Shown here piece by piece: positions 18,641 through 27,630 of a stretch of DNA of 64,000 nt. Under the pieces are notes generated by a model. It made no database searches and was not told where the DNA came from. It saw only the letters and a program-made list of their open reading frames with translations. Within the stretch, counting starts at the first letter, position 1, and each line of letters begins with the position of its first letter. Source of the DNA: Clostridia bacterium (GTDB taxonomy: Bacteria; Bacillota; Clostridia; Lachnospirales; Lachnospiraceae); NCBI GenBank assembly GCA_910574475.1, contig CAJTAT010000002.1, positions 380,079-444,078 on the forward strand, read 5' to 3'. A program made the position numbers and the translations under genes.

Positions 18641-19606
18641 TTATCGTCTGTTTTTCAGAGAATCTACAAACATGGCAATAAAGATGAGCGCCCCGCGAAC
18701 GAGAGACAAGTAGTAAGGATCAATTCCCAGAATCGTCAATCCATTTTCCATCATTTGCAGTAAAAATACACCTATCAGAGTTCCCGGAACTATGGAGCCT
18801 TTCCCGCCATACATACTTGTGCCGCCCATCAAGATAGCCGCTGCCCCAGTAAACTCTATGCCATTTCCCGTATAAGGCGCACAGGTTCCAACATTTACTA
18901 CTGTTATCAGTCCCGCAATAGCCGCACATAAGCCAGAAATTGCAAAAACCGATCCCTTCACCAGCTTTGTCCGAATACCAATCTTAGACGCTCCTGTCTC
19001 ATTACATCCCACAGCTATCACTTTCCTGCCATAGGCTGTATATTTCAATACGAACTGTGCAGTCAGAATCAGAAGTACTGCCAACAAAATAAATAGAGGC
19101 ATCCCTGCTACCTGGAACCGCAGAGTATCCTTTAACCCCTGAGAAGTATACACGCTGGCATTATTTGAGATGGTAAGTGCAAATCCCCGGATTGCTATCT
19201 GTGTACCATAAGTAACTAAGAACGCATTGGCCTTCAGTTTCATCACGCAGAATCCATTGATAGCTCCAATTAAAGTACCTGCAAGGAGAGCGCAGAGTAT
19301 GGCCGGGATGGCTGGAACTCCTGCCTGGACCAGCAGGTTTATCATCATACCGGACAGCAAAAGCACAGAGCCAACTGACAGGTCTAAAGCTCCTGTAATA
19401 ATCACAAAAGTCATACCGGCGCAGACCACCAGCATAGAGGCGCAGTTAGAAAGCAACTGCGTAATGTTGTTTCCGCTTAAAAACACTTTCGTTGTGGCAG
19501 AAAAAGCTATAAAAATCAGCGCAGTAATGAAATATACACCATAGTCGGCAAGGTTGATGCTTTTTTTGTCTGTTTTGTTGTCCGCAGTCAATTTCACTCC
19601 CATCAT
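18641..19606 (-). CDS. Sugar ABC transporter permease (RbsC-like), second copy
   Basis: This about 321-residue membrane protein has eight to ten hydrophobic helices and the permease motif GAAAILMGGTSMYGGKGSI facing the ATPase. It belongs to the BPD_transp_2 family of ribose/galactose importers. The ATG at 19606 is chosen because GGAGGAGG precedes it; the longer frame would overlap the ATPase gene by about 70 bases. With the other permease it probably forms a heterodimeric channel. Confidence 0.9.
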   Translation of the reverse strand: MMGVKLTADNKTDKKSINLADYGVYFITALIFIAFSATTKVFLSGNNITQLLSNCASMLVVCAGMTFVIITGALDLSVGSVLLLSGMMINLLVQAGVPAIPAILCALLAGTLIGAINGFCVMKLKANAFLVTYGTQIAIRGFALTISNNASVYTSQGLKDTLRFQVAGMPLFILLAVLLILTAQFVLKYTAYGRKVIAVGCNETGASKIGIRTKLVKGSVFAISGLCAAIAGLITVVNVGTCAPYTGNGIEFTGAAAILMGGTSMYGGKGSIVPGTLIGVFLLQMMENGLTILGIDPYYLSLVRGALIFIAMFVDSLKNRR

Positions 19607-19607
19607 A

Positions 19608-21113
19608 CTACGCCTCCTCCCCCATACACAGGGCCATAAGTTTGCTGTCGCTTGCCTCTTCTCTTGTGACTTCCCCCACAATCTGTCCCTTGCGGATCAC
19701 AGCAATTCTACTGGACAGGGACATACATTCCTCTATCTCAGAAGAGATTACAATGACGCCATTGCCTGCCCGTGCCAGGTCAAAAATCAACTGATGAATC
19801 TGGGATTTTGCATTTACATCCACTCCACGGGTGGGCTCGTCAAAAATGTAAAATCTCTGTTTTTTACTCAGCCACCGGGCAATAATCAGTTTCTGCTGAT
19901 TTCCTCCTGACAGTTGTTCTGCCGCAGCCGAAAATCCAGGAAGCTTAATCTGCAATTTTTCTACAAAAGTCTGCAGTTCCTGCTTCTCTTCCCTCTCCTT
20001 CATCCGCAAAAATTGATTGCAGTACTTGCCAAGATTGGCCATCGTAAAATTTTTATAGACGGGAAGCCTTAAAAACAATCCGTCGTGATGGCGGCTCTCT
20101 GTTATATATCCGCAGTGCTCCATCAGCTCTCTTCCCCGGATTGTATGTGCTTTTTCATTTTCATCATAAAATGTCACAGTACCGGCATTTCTTTTATCCA
20201 GCCCCAGCATTGCCCGAATAATTTCTGTTCTGCCTGACCCAAGCAATCCCCAAAATCCTAAAATCTCTCCTTCATACAAGGAAAAACTAATATCCCGAAC
20301 TTTATTCCCCGCACTGAGGTTAGATACGGACAACATGGGCTTTTCTGTATTGATCTTAAAATCTGCCTGAATCTCTACAGCCTTATGGCCAACCATATTT
20401 TCAATAATTTCTGAAAGCTCTGTTTTTCCTGACTCCAAGTGATTGACTACTTTTCCGTCCCGCATGACTACAATGGTATCGCAGATGTCCAAAATCTCAT
20501 TTAGAAAATGAGAAATATAAATAACCGTCTTTCCTGACGCTTTTAAATTCCGTATTACATCAAACAAAATATCTTTTTCATGTATTGTCAGTGAAGATGT
20601 GGGCTCATCAAACAAAATAATGTCCGCCCCCTGGTTGAGGGCCCGCACAATCTCAATCATCTGCCGTTCTCCGATGGTGACATCTGAAATAGGCATAGAC
20701 GGATCGATTTTGCATCCCACCTTTTCCAGATCTTCGGCCGCCCGTCCATACATAGTCTTGTAATTCATCCGTCCATTTTTCACAAAATGTTCCAGATGGT
20801 TGATATACAAGTTTTCCGCAACTGTCATAAATTGAAATACAATGGATTCCTGATGGATAATCGCAATCCCATTCTGCTCTGCATCTCTGGGGTTGCTGAT
20901 GCTTATCTGTCTTCCATCAATGGAAATACTGCCTTCATCCATAGTGAGAACCCCACAAAGAATATTCATCAATGTGGATTTGCCAGCTCCATTGATTCCC
21001 ACCAGACCGATTATTTCTCCTTTATCTGCACAAAGCGAGACATCCTGCAGGGCTTTCACTCCCGGAAACGTCTTGCTCACATGCCGCACTTCTAAATAGC
21101 TGCCTTTCATCAC
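19608..21113 (-). CDS. Sugar ABC transporter ATP-binding protein (RbsA/MglA-like)
   Basis: The 501-residue protein has two fused ABC domains, as in RbsA and MglA. The first has a complete Walker A GINGAGKST and the signature-like VTIGERQMIEI. The second has a degenerate P-loop region WGLLGSGRTEI and the signature LSGGNQQKL with FDEPTRGVDV. It powers import of a sugar or sugar-like solute through the two flanking permeases. It lies in the middle of the operon with near-contiguous spacing. Confidence 0.94.
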   Translation of the reverse strand: MMKGSYLEVRHVSKTFPGVKALQDVSLCADKGEIIGLVGINGAGKSTLMNILCGVLTMDEGSISIDGRQISISNPRDAEQNGIAIIHQESIVFQFMTVAENLYINHLEHFVKNGRMNYKTMYGRAAEDLEKVGCKIDPSMPISDVTIGERQMIEIVRALNQGADIILFDEPTSSLTIHEKDILFDVIRNLKASGKTVIYISHFLNEILDICDTIVVMRDGKVVNHLESGKTELSEIIENMVGHKAVEIQADFKINTEKPMLSVSNLSAGNKVRDISFSLYEGEILGFWGLLGSGRTEIIRAMLGLDKRNAGTVTFYDENEKAHTIRGRELMEHCGYITESRHHDGLFLRLPVYKNFTMANLGKYCNQFLRMKEREEKQELQTFVEKLQIKLPGFSAAAEQLSGGNQQKLIIARWLSKKQRFYIFDEPTRGVDVNAKSQIHQLIFDLARAGNGVIVISSEIEECMSLSSRIAVIRKGQIVGEVTREEASDSKLMALCMGEEA

Positions 21114-21125
21114 TTGTCCCCCTTA

Positions 21126-22079
21126 CTATCTTGCCCGCCTGGTGTCCAAATAGGTTATCAGGATAATCACAACGCCTTTGATCATGAGAGAAGGATAATA
21201 GTTAATCCCTGCCAAGTTGACCAGGTTGCTGAAGATAACAATGATACATGCCCCTATAAAGGCGCCCCAGATATTTCCCTTTCCGCCATAGATACTTACT
21301 CCACCCAGAATCGCGGAGCACATAACATCCATATTCGTACTGTCAGAAGCCATCTGCATGGAAGCGCAGCCTAAGCGAGCTGTCAGAAACACAGCCACAA
21401 GTCCTGCCGAAAATGCCGAGAAGAGATAGGTAGACATCTTGACCAGCCGTGCATTGACGCCACAGATCACTGCCGTATTTTCATTGGAGCCTGTGGCAAA
21501 AATCCTGCGTCCAAGAGAAGATTTATTTAAGATAAACCAGTAGAGCACTACCATGATGGCCAATGCATAAATGGTCAGTGGAATTCCAAGTACAGAAATG
21601 GTCAATGCGTTCAGATAGCTCTCTGGCAGCCCATAGACGCTCTTTGACTGGCAGAGGAGAACCCCAAGCCCGTTGGCCACAACCATACTGGACAGAGACA
21701 CAATGAAGGGTACCATATTAAAATAAGCCACAGATACACCATTGAGCAGGCCAAAGGCCAGAGCCGTCACAAACATCAGCCCTACCCCAAGGGCAATATT
21801 TCCTGTGCTTCTCATAACCAGACTTCCCACAACAGCAGAACAGCAGAGGTTCGCAGAGAGAGAAATATCCATGCCGCCGCCAACCAGCACAAAAGAAATG
21901 CCAACTGCCAGGATTCCAACAGTGCTGACCTGTTCCAAAATATTTGTGATATTGGACAGGGAGTAGAATTTGGGAATAAAAATTTTCAGCAGGATTGAGA
22001 TCACAATAAGTGCCGCAAGTAATTCAATCGTATTTCGCTTTTTTTCAAAGAAACCTTTGCTCAAAACCATTTCTTTCAT
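21126..22079 (-). CDS. Sugar ABC transporter permease (RbsC-like), first copy
   Basis: The roughly 317-residue protein has multiple membrane helices and the motif CSAILGGVSIYGGKGNIWGA typical of ribose-type permeases. The ATG at 22079 with AAGAGGT is preferred; a frame from 22133 would begin inside an intercistronic hairpin. It follows the binding-protein gene and precedes the ATPase gene. Confidence 0.9.
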   Translation of the reverse strand: MKEMVLSKGFFEKKRNTIELLAALIVISILLKIFIPKFYSLSNITNILEQVSTVGILAVGISFVLVGGGMDISLSANLCCSAVVGSLVMRSTGNIALGVGLMFVTALAFGLLNGVSVAYFNMVPFIVSLSSMVVANGLGVLLCQSKSVYGLPESYLNALTISVLGIPLTIYALAIMVVLYWFILNKSSLGRRIFATGSNENTAVICGVNARLVKMSTYLFSAFSAGLVAVFLTARLGCASMQMASDSTNMDVMCSAILGGVSIYGGKGNIWGAFIGACIIVIFSNLVNLAGINYYPSLMIKGVVIILITYLDTRRAR

Positions 22080-22098
22080 CTGATACCTCTTATGTGTT

Positions 22099-22131
22099 GG
22101 GACTGTCAAAGCCGTTGCATATGACAGTCCC
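22099..22131 (-). repeat. Intercistronic hairpin after the binding-protein gene
   Basis: A 10-bp perfect inverted repeat (GGGACTGTCA at 22099-22108 and its complement at 22122-22131) with a 13-base loop lies between the binding protein and first permease genes. No T tract follows. Such hairpins commonly protect upstream mRNA so that the binding protein is made in excess; that role is inferred. Confidence 0.6.
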
Positions 22132-22161
22132 ATTCAGGATATGAGACGCTTTGTAAATGCG

Positions 22162-23274
22162 TCAGTTCGCCAAATCAATTCCCCAAAGATTTTCCAGTGT
22201 ACTAATATTTTCCGGCGTCACCACACGGCCACTCATCATTTCCACAGCATTTTCCGGCGTGCCTCCATTTGCCAGAGTGACAATTTCTTCCACCACTTTT
22301 ACACATACTGGCCAATGGTCATAGCTGGTGCAGGCGATGCAATAGCCGTCCTGTACATAGGGAAGTCCTTCAATAGAACCATCCTGTGAACAGAGATATA
22401 CATATCCCTCCTCACCGTATTTATGCCACATATTGTTGCGCTCCATAGCTGCCTGGGCAGAAGCCAGGTGAGAGTCGCTGGGGATAAAGATACAGTTTAC
22501 TTCTGGGTGAGCAACCAGGGCTGCACTCAAAAGACTCAGACACTTTTCTGTATCCCACTCAAAGGGAATTTCCTGTACAATGGTTACGCCTTTTTCTTCC
22601 ATTGCCTTTTTAAAGCCATTGGAACGGTTCACTGCGTTCTCATCAGCCAGATCTCCTACCATGTTGATCGGGTGAATATCTTCAGGCTTATAACCATCTT
22701 CTATCATGCGATCAATCGTTGTAATCCCTGTGGTATAGGCCTGATCTGTAGTATCCAGTCCCACGAATACGTCTGCTCTCTGATCGCCTGTGGCCTCTGG
22801 ATTCTCCTGACGGGAAGTTGTGATTACTGGGATCCCTGCATCATGGCACTCTTTGATACTGGCCAGTATTGCAGAGGAGTCCATAGGCGCCATTACAATT
22901 ACATCCGGGTTGGTAGCAATCAAATCCTTGATATCTGTCTGCTGTTTACCTGCATCATTGTCCGCAATCGTATATGTAATATTGATTTTGATACCATTTG
23001 CTTCGCCGTATTCTTTTGCAGCCAGATCGGTATATACCTGAATGGCCTGCCAGAAGCTTCCCTCCTGTGTGGCAAAGGAAAAGCCCACATTAATCTCTTT
23101 CTTTTCTCCTTCGGCTTCTGCCTGCTCCTCTCCTGTGTCTTCTGTCTTCGCTGGTTCTTCGGCCTGCCCCTGTTCTGGCTCTGTACTGCTTGGTGTATTC
23201 TGAGATGAAGAGCAGCCTGCTATCATACCGATAAGCATAATAGCTGCTAGAAATAATGCTATTCGTCTTTTCAT
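22162..23274 (-). CDS. Sugar ABC transporter substrate-binding lipoprotein
   Basis: The 370-residue protein is a periplasmic-binding-protein type 1 (RbsB-like) receptor. It starts with a lipoprotein signal, MKRRIALFLAAIMLIG, ending in the lipobox IAGC. An acidic Glu/Pro/Thr linker of about 40 residues leads to the two-lobed ligand domain. The start at 23274 is fixed by ATAGGAGGAAATATACTT. The protein would be anchored outside the membrane. The ligand is unknown; context with deoC and a ROK kinase suggests a pentose or deoxy sugar. Confidence 0.92.
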   Translation of the reverse strand: MKRRIALFLAAIMLIGMIAGCSSSQNTPSSTEPEQGQAEEPAKTEDTGEEQAEAEGEKKEINVGFSFATQEGSFWQAIQVYTDLAAKEYGEANGIKINITYTIADNDAGKQQTDIKDLIATNPDVIVMAPMDSSAILASIKECHDAGIPVITTSRQENPEATGDQRADVFVGLDTTDQAYTTGITTIDRMIEDGYKPEDIHPINMVGDLADENAVNRSNGFKKAMEEKGVTIVQEIPFEWDTEKCLSLLSAALVAHPEVNCIFIPSDSHLASAQAAMERNNMWHKYGEEGYVYLCSQDGSIEGLPYVQDGYCIACTSYDHWPVCVKVVEEIVTLANGGTPENAVEMMSGRVVTPENISTLENLWGIDLAN

Positions 23275-23347
23275 AAGTATATTTCCTCCTATTCTAAGTT
23301 GCTGCGCAACAGCGCTAAAGGGTAAAGTCACTTCGGCACACATATAT

Positions 23348-23391
23348 GAGAGAAACTTTCATTCGAAAAGGCACTCATGAAAGTTCCTCTC
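23348..23391 (-). repeat. Hairpin between deoC and the binding-protein gene
   Basis: GAGAGAAACTTTCAT (23348-23362) pairs with ATGAAAGTTCCTCTC (23377-23391) with one mismatch and a 14-base loop. It lies in the 160-base gap between the two genes. It may stabilise or partly attenuate the transcript. Confidence 0.55.
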
Positions 23392-23434
23392 GTGCGCCTT
23401 TGCGACTTTACTGTCCAGCAAAAAATTTATTTGT

Positions 23435-24160
23435 TTAAAATTTGGGCGGCTGATTGGTGGCTGCAGCAGATGCAATGGATGTGTCGTCCGATACTATCTG
23501 CGGAACCCGGCTGACGCCCAGGCGGTCTGCCCCAGCGCTCAGGAACATGTATGCTCTCTCGCGGTTGTCCACACCGCCAGAAGCCTTGACCTTAACCCCA
23601 TCGCCTACTGCCTTTTTCATTAGTTCAATGTCGTGTACAGTCGCTCCCCCATTGCCCATGCCGGTGGATGTTTTGACAAAGTCGGCGCCAGCTTTTTTAC
23701 TCAACTGACAAGCTGTTATCTTTTCTTCGTCTGTCAGATAACACGTCTCAATGATGACTTTTACTTTGGTGTCTGGATTGACTTTCTTTGCAGCATCTAC
23801 TACAGCTTTGATGTCCTCATAGACAAAGTCCTCATCTTTTCCCCGAAGTGCGCCAATGTTGATGACCATATCCACCTCATCTGCGCCATCTTTCACTGCC
23901 TCCGCCGCTTCCATAGCTTTAATCACCGTCTTGTTAGCCCCCAGGGGGAAGCCTATCACGGTAGCTGTCTTTACATCTGTGCCCTGAAGCTGTTCATGCA
24001 CCAGTTTCACGTGTACTGGATTGACGCATACTGCCGCAGCTCCATATTCAATGGCTTCCTGGCAAAATTCTTTTACCTTCTCCACTATTGTGTATGCACG
24101 AAGAACTGTATGATCACAATATTTTGCATATCCAGCATCATAACCTTTTTCCAAAAGCAT
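23435..24160 (-). CDS. deoC: Deoxyribose-phosphate aldolase
   Basis: DeoC splits 2-deoxyribose 5-phosphate to glyceraldehyde 3-phosphate and acetaldehyde. The 241-residue class I aldolase has the Schiff-base lysine region GADFVKTSTGMGNGGAT, the KVKVIIETCYL strand and the C-terminal KASGGVDNRERA. The ATG at 24160 follows GGGAAAGGAGG. It sits 25 bases after a ROK kinase gene and before a sugar ABC transporter. That makes a transport-kinase-aldolase route plausible for a deoxy sugar. Confidence 0.93.
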   Translation of the reverse strand: MLLEKGYDAGYAKYCDHTVLRAYTIVEKVKEFCQEAIEYGAAAVCVNPVHVKLVHEQLQGTDVKTATVIGFPLGANKTVIKAMEAAEAVKDGADEVDMVINIGALRGKDEDFVYEDIKAVVDAAKKVNPDTKVKVIIETCYLTDEEKITACQLSKKAGADFVKTSTGMGNGGATVHDIELMKKAVGDGVKVKASGGVDNRERAYMFLSAGADRLGVSRVPQIVSDDTSIASAAATNQPPKF

Positions 24161-24185
24161 AATCTTTTTCCTCCTTTCCCCATTT

Positions 24186-25142
24186 TTATAATGTTTTAAA
24201 GCCATCCCGGGCATACAATGCCGCGCCGATGGGCACATTATAATCCATTAAAGAACAAATCACGATCTGGTACCTTTCTTTCCCGGAGATAAATACATAT
24301 TGATCCGCATATTTCTGAATTGGTTCCAGAATCCATTTTCCCAGGTTAGCCAGACCGCCGCCAATGGAGATCCTATCCACCCCCAGCATGGAAATCGTAT
24401 TGGCCAGGCCGATTCCAAAGGAGTGTCCCACCCGATCCAGCTCTTCCAGGGCAAAGGTATCCCCCTCTTCTGCTGCCTGACGTACCATTTTGCAGTCCAC
24501 CCGCAAAATCTCACCCTCGCACAAGGCCATCAGCATGGATTCTGGTGGTATATAGCCTGGAGTCCGCAGCCGTTTTTCGATAGATACCCCTCCGCAAAGA
24601 CTCTCAATCCGGGTCACTGCTCCGCTTTCGCTGGCCGTCCAGTCAGCTATATATGTATTGCCCAGGTAAGATGCGCCATAGCCAATCCCATCCCAGGTAT
24701 AACCATTGATAAATAAAGAGCCGCCAATCCCTGTGCCAATATTTGTGTAAAAGAACTTGTCAGAATCCCGGCCGCTGCCCAGCATCAATTCTGCATATCC
24801 TCCGGCAACTGTATCCACAACGACTGTTGTTTTCATCCCAAAGCTTTCTTCAAACCAACATCTCAGCTTAAAGTCTTTCCAGCCAGGAACTTGTACGGAA
24901 ATCAGCACTCTCCCCGTCTCCGTTTCCAGAGGTCCGCCAAAGCCCACGCCAATAGATTCAATATCAGGATACTGCAGCAGTAACTGTGGAATCTTTCGTT
25001 CCAGCCAATCCAAAATATCTGCTGCCCCATTCTCATGGGCTACTTTCTCACTGACCATGTCAATCACCTGGCCCTGTGCATTGCAAACTGCTATTTGCTG
25101 CTTTGTTCCGCCAATTTCCACGCCTAAATATAGCTGTTGCAT
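24186..25142 (-). CDS. ROK family sugar kinase
   Basis: The roughly 318-residue protein has the ROK/hexokinase ATPase fold. It shows the phosphate-1 loop LGVEIGGTK, the segment GVGFGGPLE, Asp in VVVDTVAGGY and the phosphate-2 loop TNIGTGIGGS. It lacks the CxCGxxGC zinc motif seen in most ROK kinases and in the neighbouring ROK repressor. It is the first gene of the sugar operon, so it probably phosphorylates the imported sugar. The ATG at 25142 is preferred over 25154 on ribosome-binding-site spacing. Confidence 0.82.
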   Translation of the reverse strand: MQQLYLGVEIGGTKQQIAVCNAQGQVIDMVSEKVAHENGAADILDWLERKIPQLLLQYPDIESIGVGFGGPLETETGRVLISVQVPGWKDFKLRCWFEESFGMKTTVVVDTVAGGYAELMLGSGRDSDKFFYTNIGTGIGGSLFINGYTWDGIGYGASYLGNTYIADWTASESGAVTRIESLCGGVSIEKRLRTPGYIPPESMLMALCEGEILRVDCKMVRQAAEEGDTFALEELDRVGHSFGIGLANTISMLGVDRISIGGGLANLGKWILEPIQKYADQYVFISGKERYQIVICSLMDYNVPIGAALYARDGFKTL

Positions 25143-25236
25143 CCTATTCCCCATAGATTATTTTTACTCCTACGTCTACCCATTGTTCCATGTGCCATCT
25201 GGGCCTTTTTTCTTAACCGAACTATTTTATGTCTGT

Positions 25237-25288
25237 ATTATATCTCCCGCTCTCTATTTATGTCAATATATTTTACTAAATATATTGA
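25237..25288 (-). promoter_or_regulatory. Consensus promoter and palindromic operator of the sugar operon
   Basis: On the minus strand a perfect -35 TTGACA (25261-25266) and a perfect -10 TATAAT (25237-25242) are separated by 18 bases. An 11-bp perfect inverted repeat, TCAATATATTT and AAATATATTGA around four bases (25263-25288), overlaps the -35. The A/T-rich halves resemble NagC/XylR-type ROK operators. This suggests repression by the divergent ROK regulator. The rest of the 400-base intergenic gap is A/T-rich with no gene. Confidence 0.75.
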
Positions 25289-25487
25289 TAAAATTACAGG
25301 CGTCAAAATTGTGCAATTTTCATAAATTATTTTCTATATAATATTGTTAATACTATATTTTCCCAATTACTTCTCTATTCTATACTTGTTTTTCCTTTTG
25401 CTAGCCCCATAGTTTTGTAAATATACTTTTCTTTATTATGATTTATTTTTAACAATCCCTCTTTTATTTCAAAGACTTCTTTTCGTA

Positions 25488-25532
25488 TTGTAAATTATTC
25501 CTTCTTTTGATATGATAGAAACTAGAAACTAG
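25488..25532 (+). promoter_or_regulatory. Promoter of the ROK repressor with GAAACTA direct repeat
   Basis: TTGTAA (25488-25493) and TATGAT (25511-25516) are separated by 17 bases. A tandem GAAACTA direct repeat follows at 25518-25532 and could be a binding site. Confidence 0.6.
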
Positions 25533-25560
25533 TCCAAAAGGAAAAGCAAGGGGAATCGGA

Positions 25561-26748
25561 ATGAACAGCAAAAGCAATACCACGCATTTGATCAAAACAG
25601 CCAACAGTTTTCTTGTGCTGGATGTAATACGCAAATCAGATTCTGTCACTGTGGAAGACATTGTCCGTATCACACATTTAAGTCGCCCTACAGTCCTCAG
25701 CATTATCGATGACTGGACACAGCGGGACGTGATCAAGCGAAGCGGCTACGCTGAATCCAATGTAGGAAGGCAGCCTGTCCTATACGCCATCAACAACACG
25801 ACCCACTTTGCCATTGGCATTGATTTTGAATTTCCACCCATTCACCTAGTTATCACAGATCTGTCTGGAAATATTCGTTATCAAAAAAACTGGGATTGCT
25901 CTTTCAAAATGGAAAAAGATAATATAATACAATTACTCATAGAAAATATACAGTTGGCCATTGACGCCTTAGACATCACTTGCGACAATATCATCGGCAT
26001 TGGCCTGGGAATTCCCGGAACTGTTGACGCTAACCACAATACGTCAGAAATCATTTCCCGTATTCCAGAATGGAACAAAACTCCTCTGAGCGAAATTCTC
26101 AGCCAACATTTTCCTATCCCCATCTATGTCCGCAACGACGCCCATCTCATGTCTTTAGCCGCCCAGGATAATCTAAAGCTGGCCAATCAAGACTTTATGT
26201 ACATCGCTTACCGGACAGGTATCGGTATGGCAATTATTCGTGACGGCAGTCTGTTCGAAGGTTGTCACGGCAATTCTGGATACATCGGACATACTACCGT
26301 GGATATAAACGGCGACCTCTGTAGCTGCGGCAACCGGGGATGCTTAGAAACCTTTGCCTCCAAGACCACCATTGAAAATAAATATATCCAGGCCCGAAAC
26401 CTGGATACAAGAATCCCTTTTGATACGCTGCTCCAATTAGCTGATGAAGGGGAGCCTATCGCCCTGGATATCTTCAAAACAGCCGGCCAGTACTTTGGCA
26501 TTGCCATAGCCAACAGTGTTAAACTTTTGGATATATCCACTGTCATTGTGGATGACTTGAGCTGCAAGGAGACGCACATATTCATTCAGAGCATAGAGGA
26601 AACCGTCAACCGCTACTGTTCCAGTTATGCCCTGCAGCCCATCAAAATCATTCCCCATCAGCTTAAAAAAGAAGAATATGCCCTGGGCGCCGCCCTCTTC
26701 ATTCTGGACACCTTCTTCCAAAAGCCAAAGTTAAAACTTTCTGTATAA
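25561..26748 (+). CDS. ROK family transcriptional repressor (NagC/XylR type)
   Basis: The 395-residue protein has an N-terminal winged helix-turn-helix (about 15-75, with THLSRPTVLSIIDDW). A ROK sugar-binding domain follows, with the zinc motif CSCGNRGCLE. Such proteins release DNA when their sugar ligand binds. It is divergent from the sugar operon, whose promoter carries a palindrome, so local control is very likely. Start: ATG preceded by AAGGGGAATCGG. Confidence 0.92.
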   Translation: MNSKSNTTHLIKTANSFLVLDVIRKSDSVTVEDIVRITHLSRPTVLSIIDDWTQRDVIKRSGYAESNVGRQPVLYAINNTTHFAIGIDFEFPPIHLVITDLSGNIRYQKNWDCSFKMEKDNIIQLLIENIQLAIDALDITCDNIIGIGLGIPGTVDANHNTSEIISRIPEWNKTPLSEILSQHFPIPIYVRNDAHLMSLAAQDNLKLANQDFMYIAYRTGIGMAIIRDGSLFEGCHGNSGYIGHTTVDINGDLCSCGNRGCLETFASKTTIENKYIQARNLDTRIPFDTLLQLADEGEPIALDIFKTAGQYFGIAIANSVKLLDISTVIVDDLSCKETHIFIQSIEETVNRYCSSYALQPIKIIPHQLKKEEYALGAALFILDTFFQKPKLKLSV

Positions 26749-26751
26749 TAT

Positions 26752-26810
26752 AAGCGCTTTGGAAATTCACAGTTCCTGAGAACAGTGGGGTTCCAAAGCG
26801 CTTTTTCTTT
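26752..26810 (+). terminator. Terminator between the ROK repressor and the toxin gene
   Basis: A 13-bp perfect stem (26752-26764 with 26791-26803) is followed by a T-rich run. The gene order is convergent, so it may serve both strands. Confidence 0.85.
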
Positions 26811-26812
26811 TT

Positions 26813-27169
26813 TTAAAAATCTTCAAATATATCCTTAAATATATCATCTCCGTATTTTTCGTAAAGCTTGCCTGCCATATCATAGCAATAATTATCATTT
26901 CTCTCACAAATCACTATAATATTCATAATTTTTTTCTCCGGGACAAGAGTATAAACAACTCTGACTCCTATGCCACGATACTTTATTTTAAAGAATCCCG
27001 TCAAATTGTTGCCATTTTTATTTCCCAATGGTTTGCCATATCCATCGGGGCTTGGCAATGGCGCTTTCGAAACTTTGATAATTCCTGCCAGAACTTGCTT
27101 TCGTATGCTCCCTTCAATCCTGCCATAGTCTTTCTTGGCTTCATCTGTAATACATATCTCCCATCCCAT
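26813..27169 (-). CDS. RelE/ParE-family toxin
   Basis: The 118-residue protein has a RelE-like pattern: ITDEAKKDYGRI, then GNKNGNNLTGFFKIKYRGIGVRVVYTL, then IIVICERND, with conserved Lys and Arg residues. RelE-like toxins cut mRNA on the ribosome. Its ATG overlaps the antitoxin stop by one base (TAATG), as expected for a coupled pair. The antitoxin-first order also fits. Confidence 0.82.
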   Translation of the reverse strand: MGWEICITDEAKKDYGRIEGSIRKQVLAGIIKVSKAPLPSPDGYGKPLGNKNGNNLTGFFKIKYRGIGVRVVYTLVPEKKIMNIIVICERNDNYCYDMAGKLYEKYGDDIFKDIFEDF

Positions 27170-27519
27170 TATTCAAATTCCACACTTTCGGACAATTCTT
27201 CTAATTCTTCCATCGAGTATCCCTGCTCTTCTACAAACGCCTTAAAGGAAGAAGTATTGTCCTTTGCTCTACTTTCGGCTATTTTTAATAATCTGATATT
27301 TTCAATTCTTTCTAATAGCATTTCTAACTTGTAGGCCTTTTCTTGAGTCTCTCGATAATCTTTTACAGATAAAAGCACCGCTGTGGGTTGGTTATTTTTC
27401 AAAACAACATACTCATGATTATTTTCTGCCACATCATTAAAGATTTTGCCTGCCTTGCCTTGGCTAAAATCGGAAATCGGAACAAGTCGTTCTGTTAATT
27501 CTAATAACGCCGGATTCAT
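27169..27519 (-). CDS. Phd/YefM-family antitoxin
   Basis: The 116-residue protein has the Phd/YefM DNA-binding core: VPISDFSQGKAGKIF, then YVVLKNNQPTAVLLSVKDY. A C-terminal helical tail should wrap the toxin. Antitoxins of this family autoregulate their operon. The start at 27519 is chosen because AAAAAGGAGGGGATT lies just upstream. Confidence 0.85.
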   Translation of the reverse strand: MNPALLELTERLVPISDFSQGKAGKIFNDVAENNHEYVVLKNNQPTAVLLSVKDYRETQEKAYKLEMLLERIENIRLLKIAESRAKDNTSSFKAFVEEQGYSMEELEELSESVEFE

Positions 27520-27630
27520 GTAATCCCCTCCTTTTTCCATAATATATTTTCTTTTGCACATATTATATCCTGTTAATTTATTATATGCAATATTTTCATC
27601 TAAATTTTAATCAATATTTTACTCTCAATA

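Noticed and set aside
22423..23208. A 261-residue plus-strand frame.
   Set aside because: It lies wholly opposite the substrate-binding lipoprotein gene and resembles no protein.
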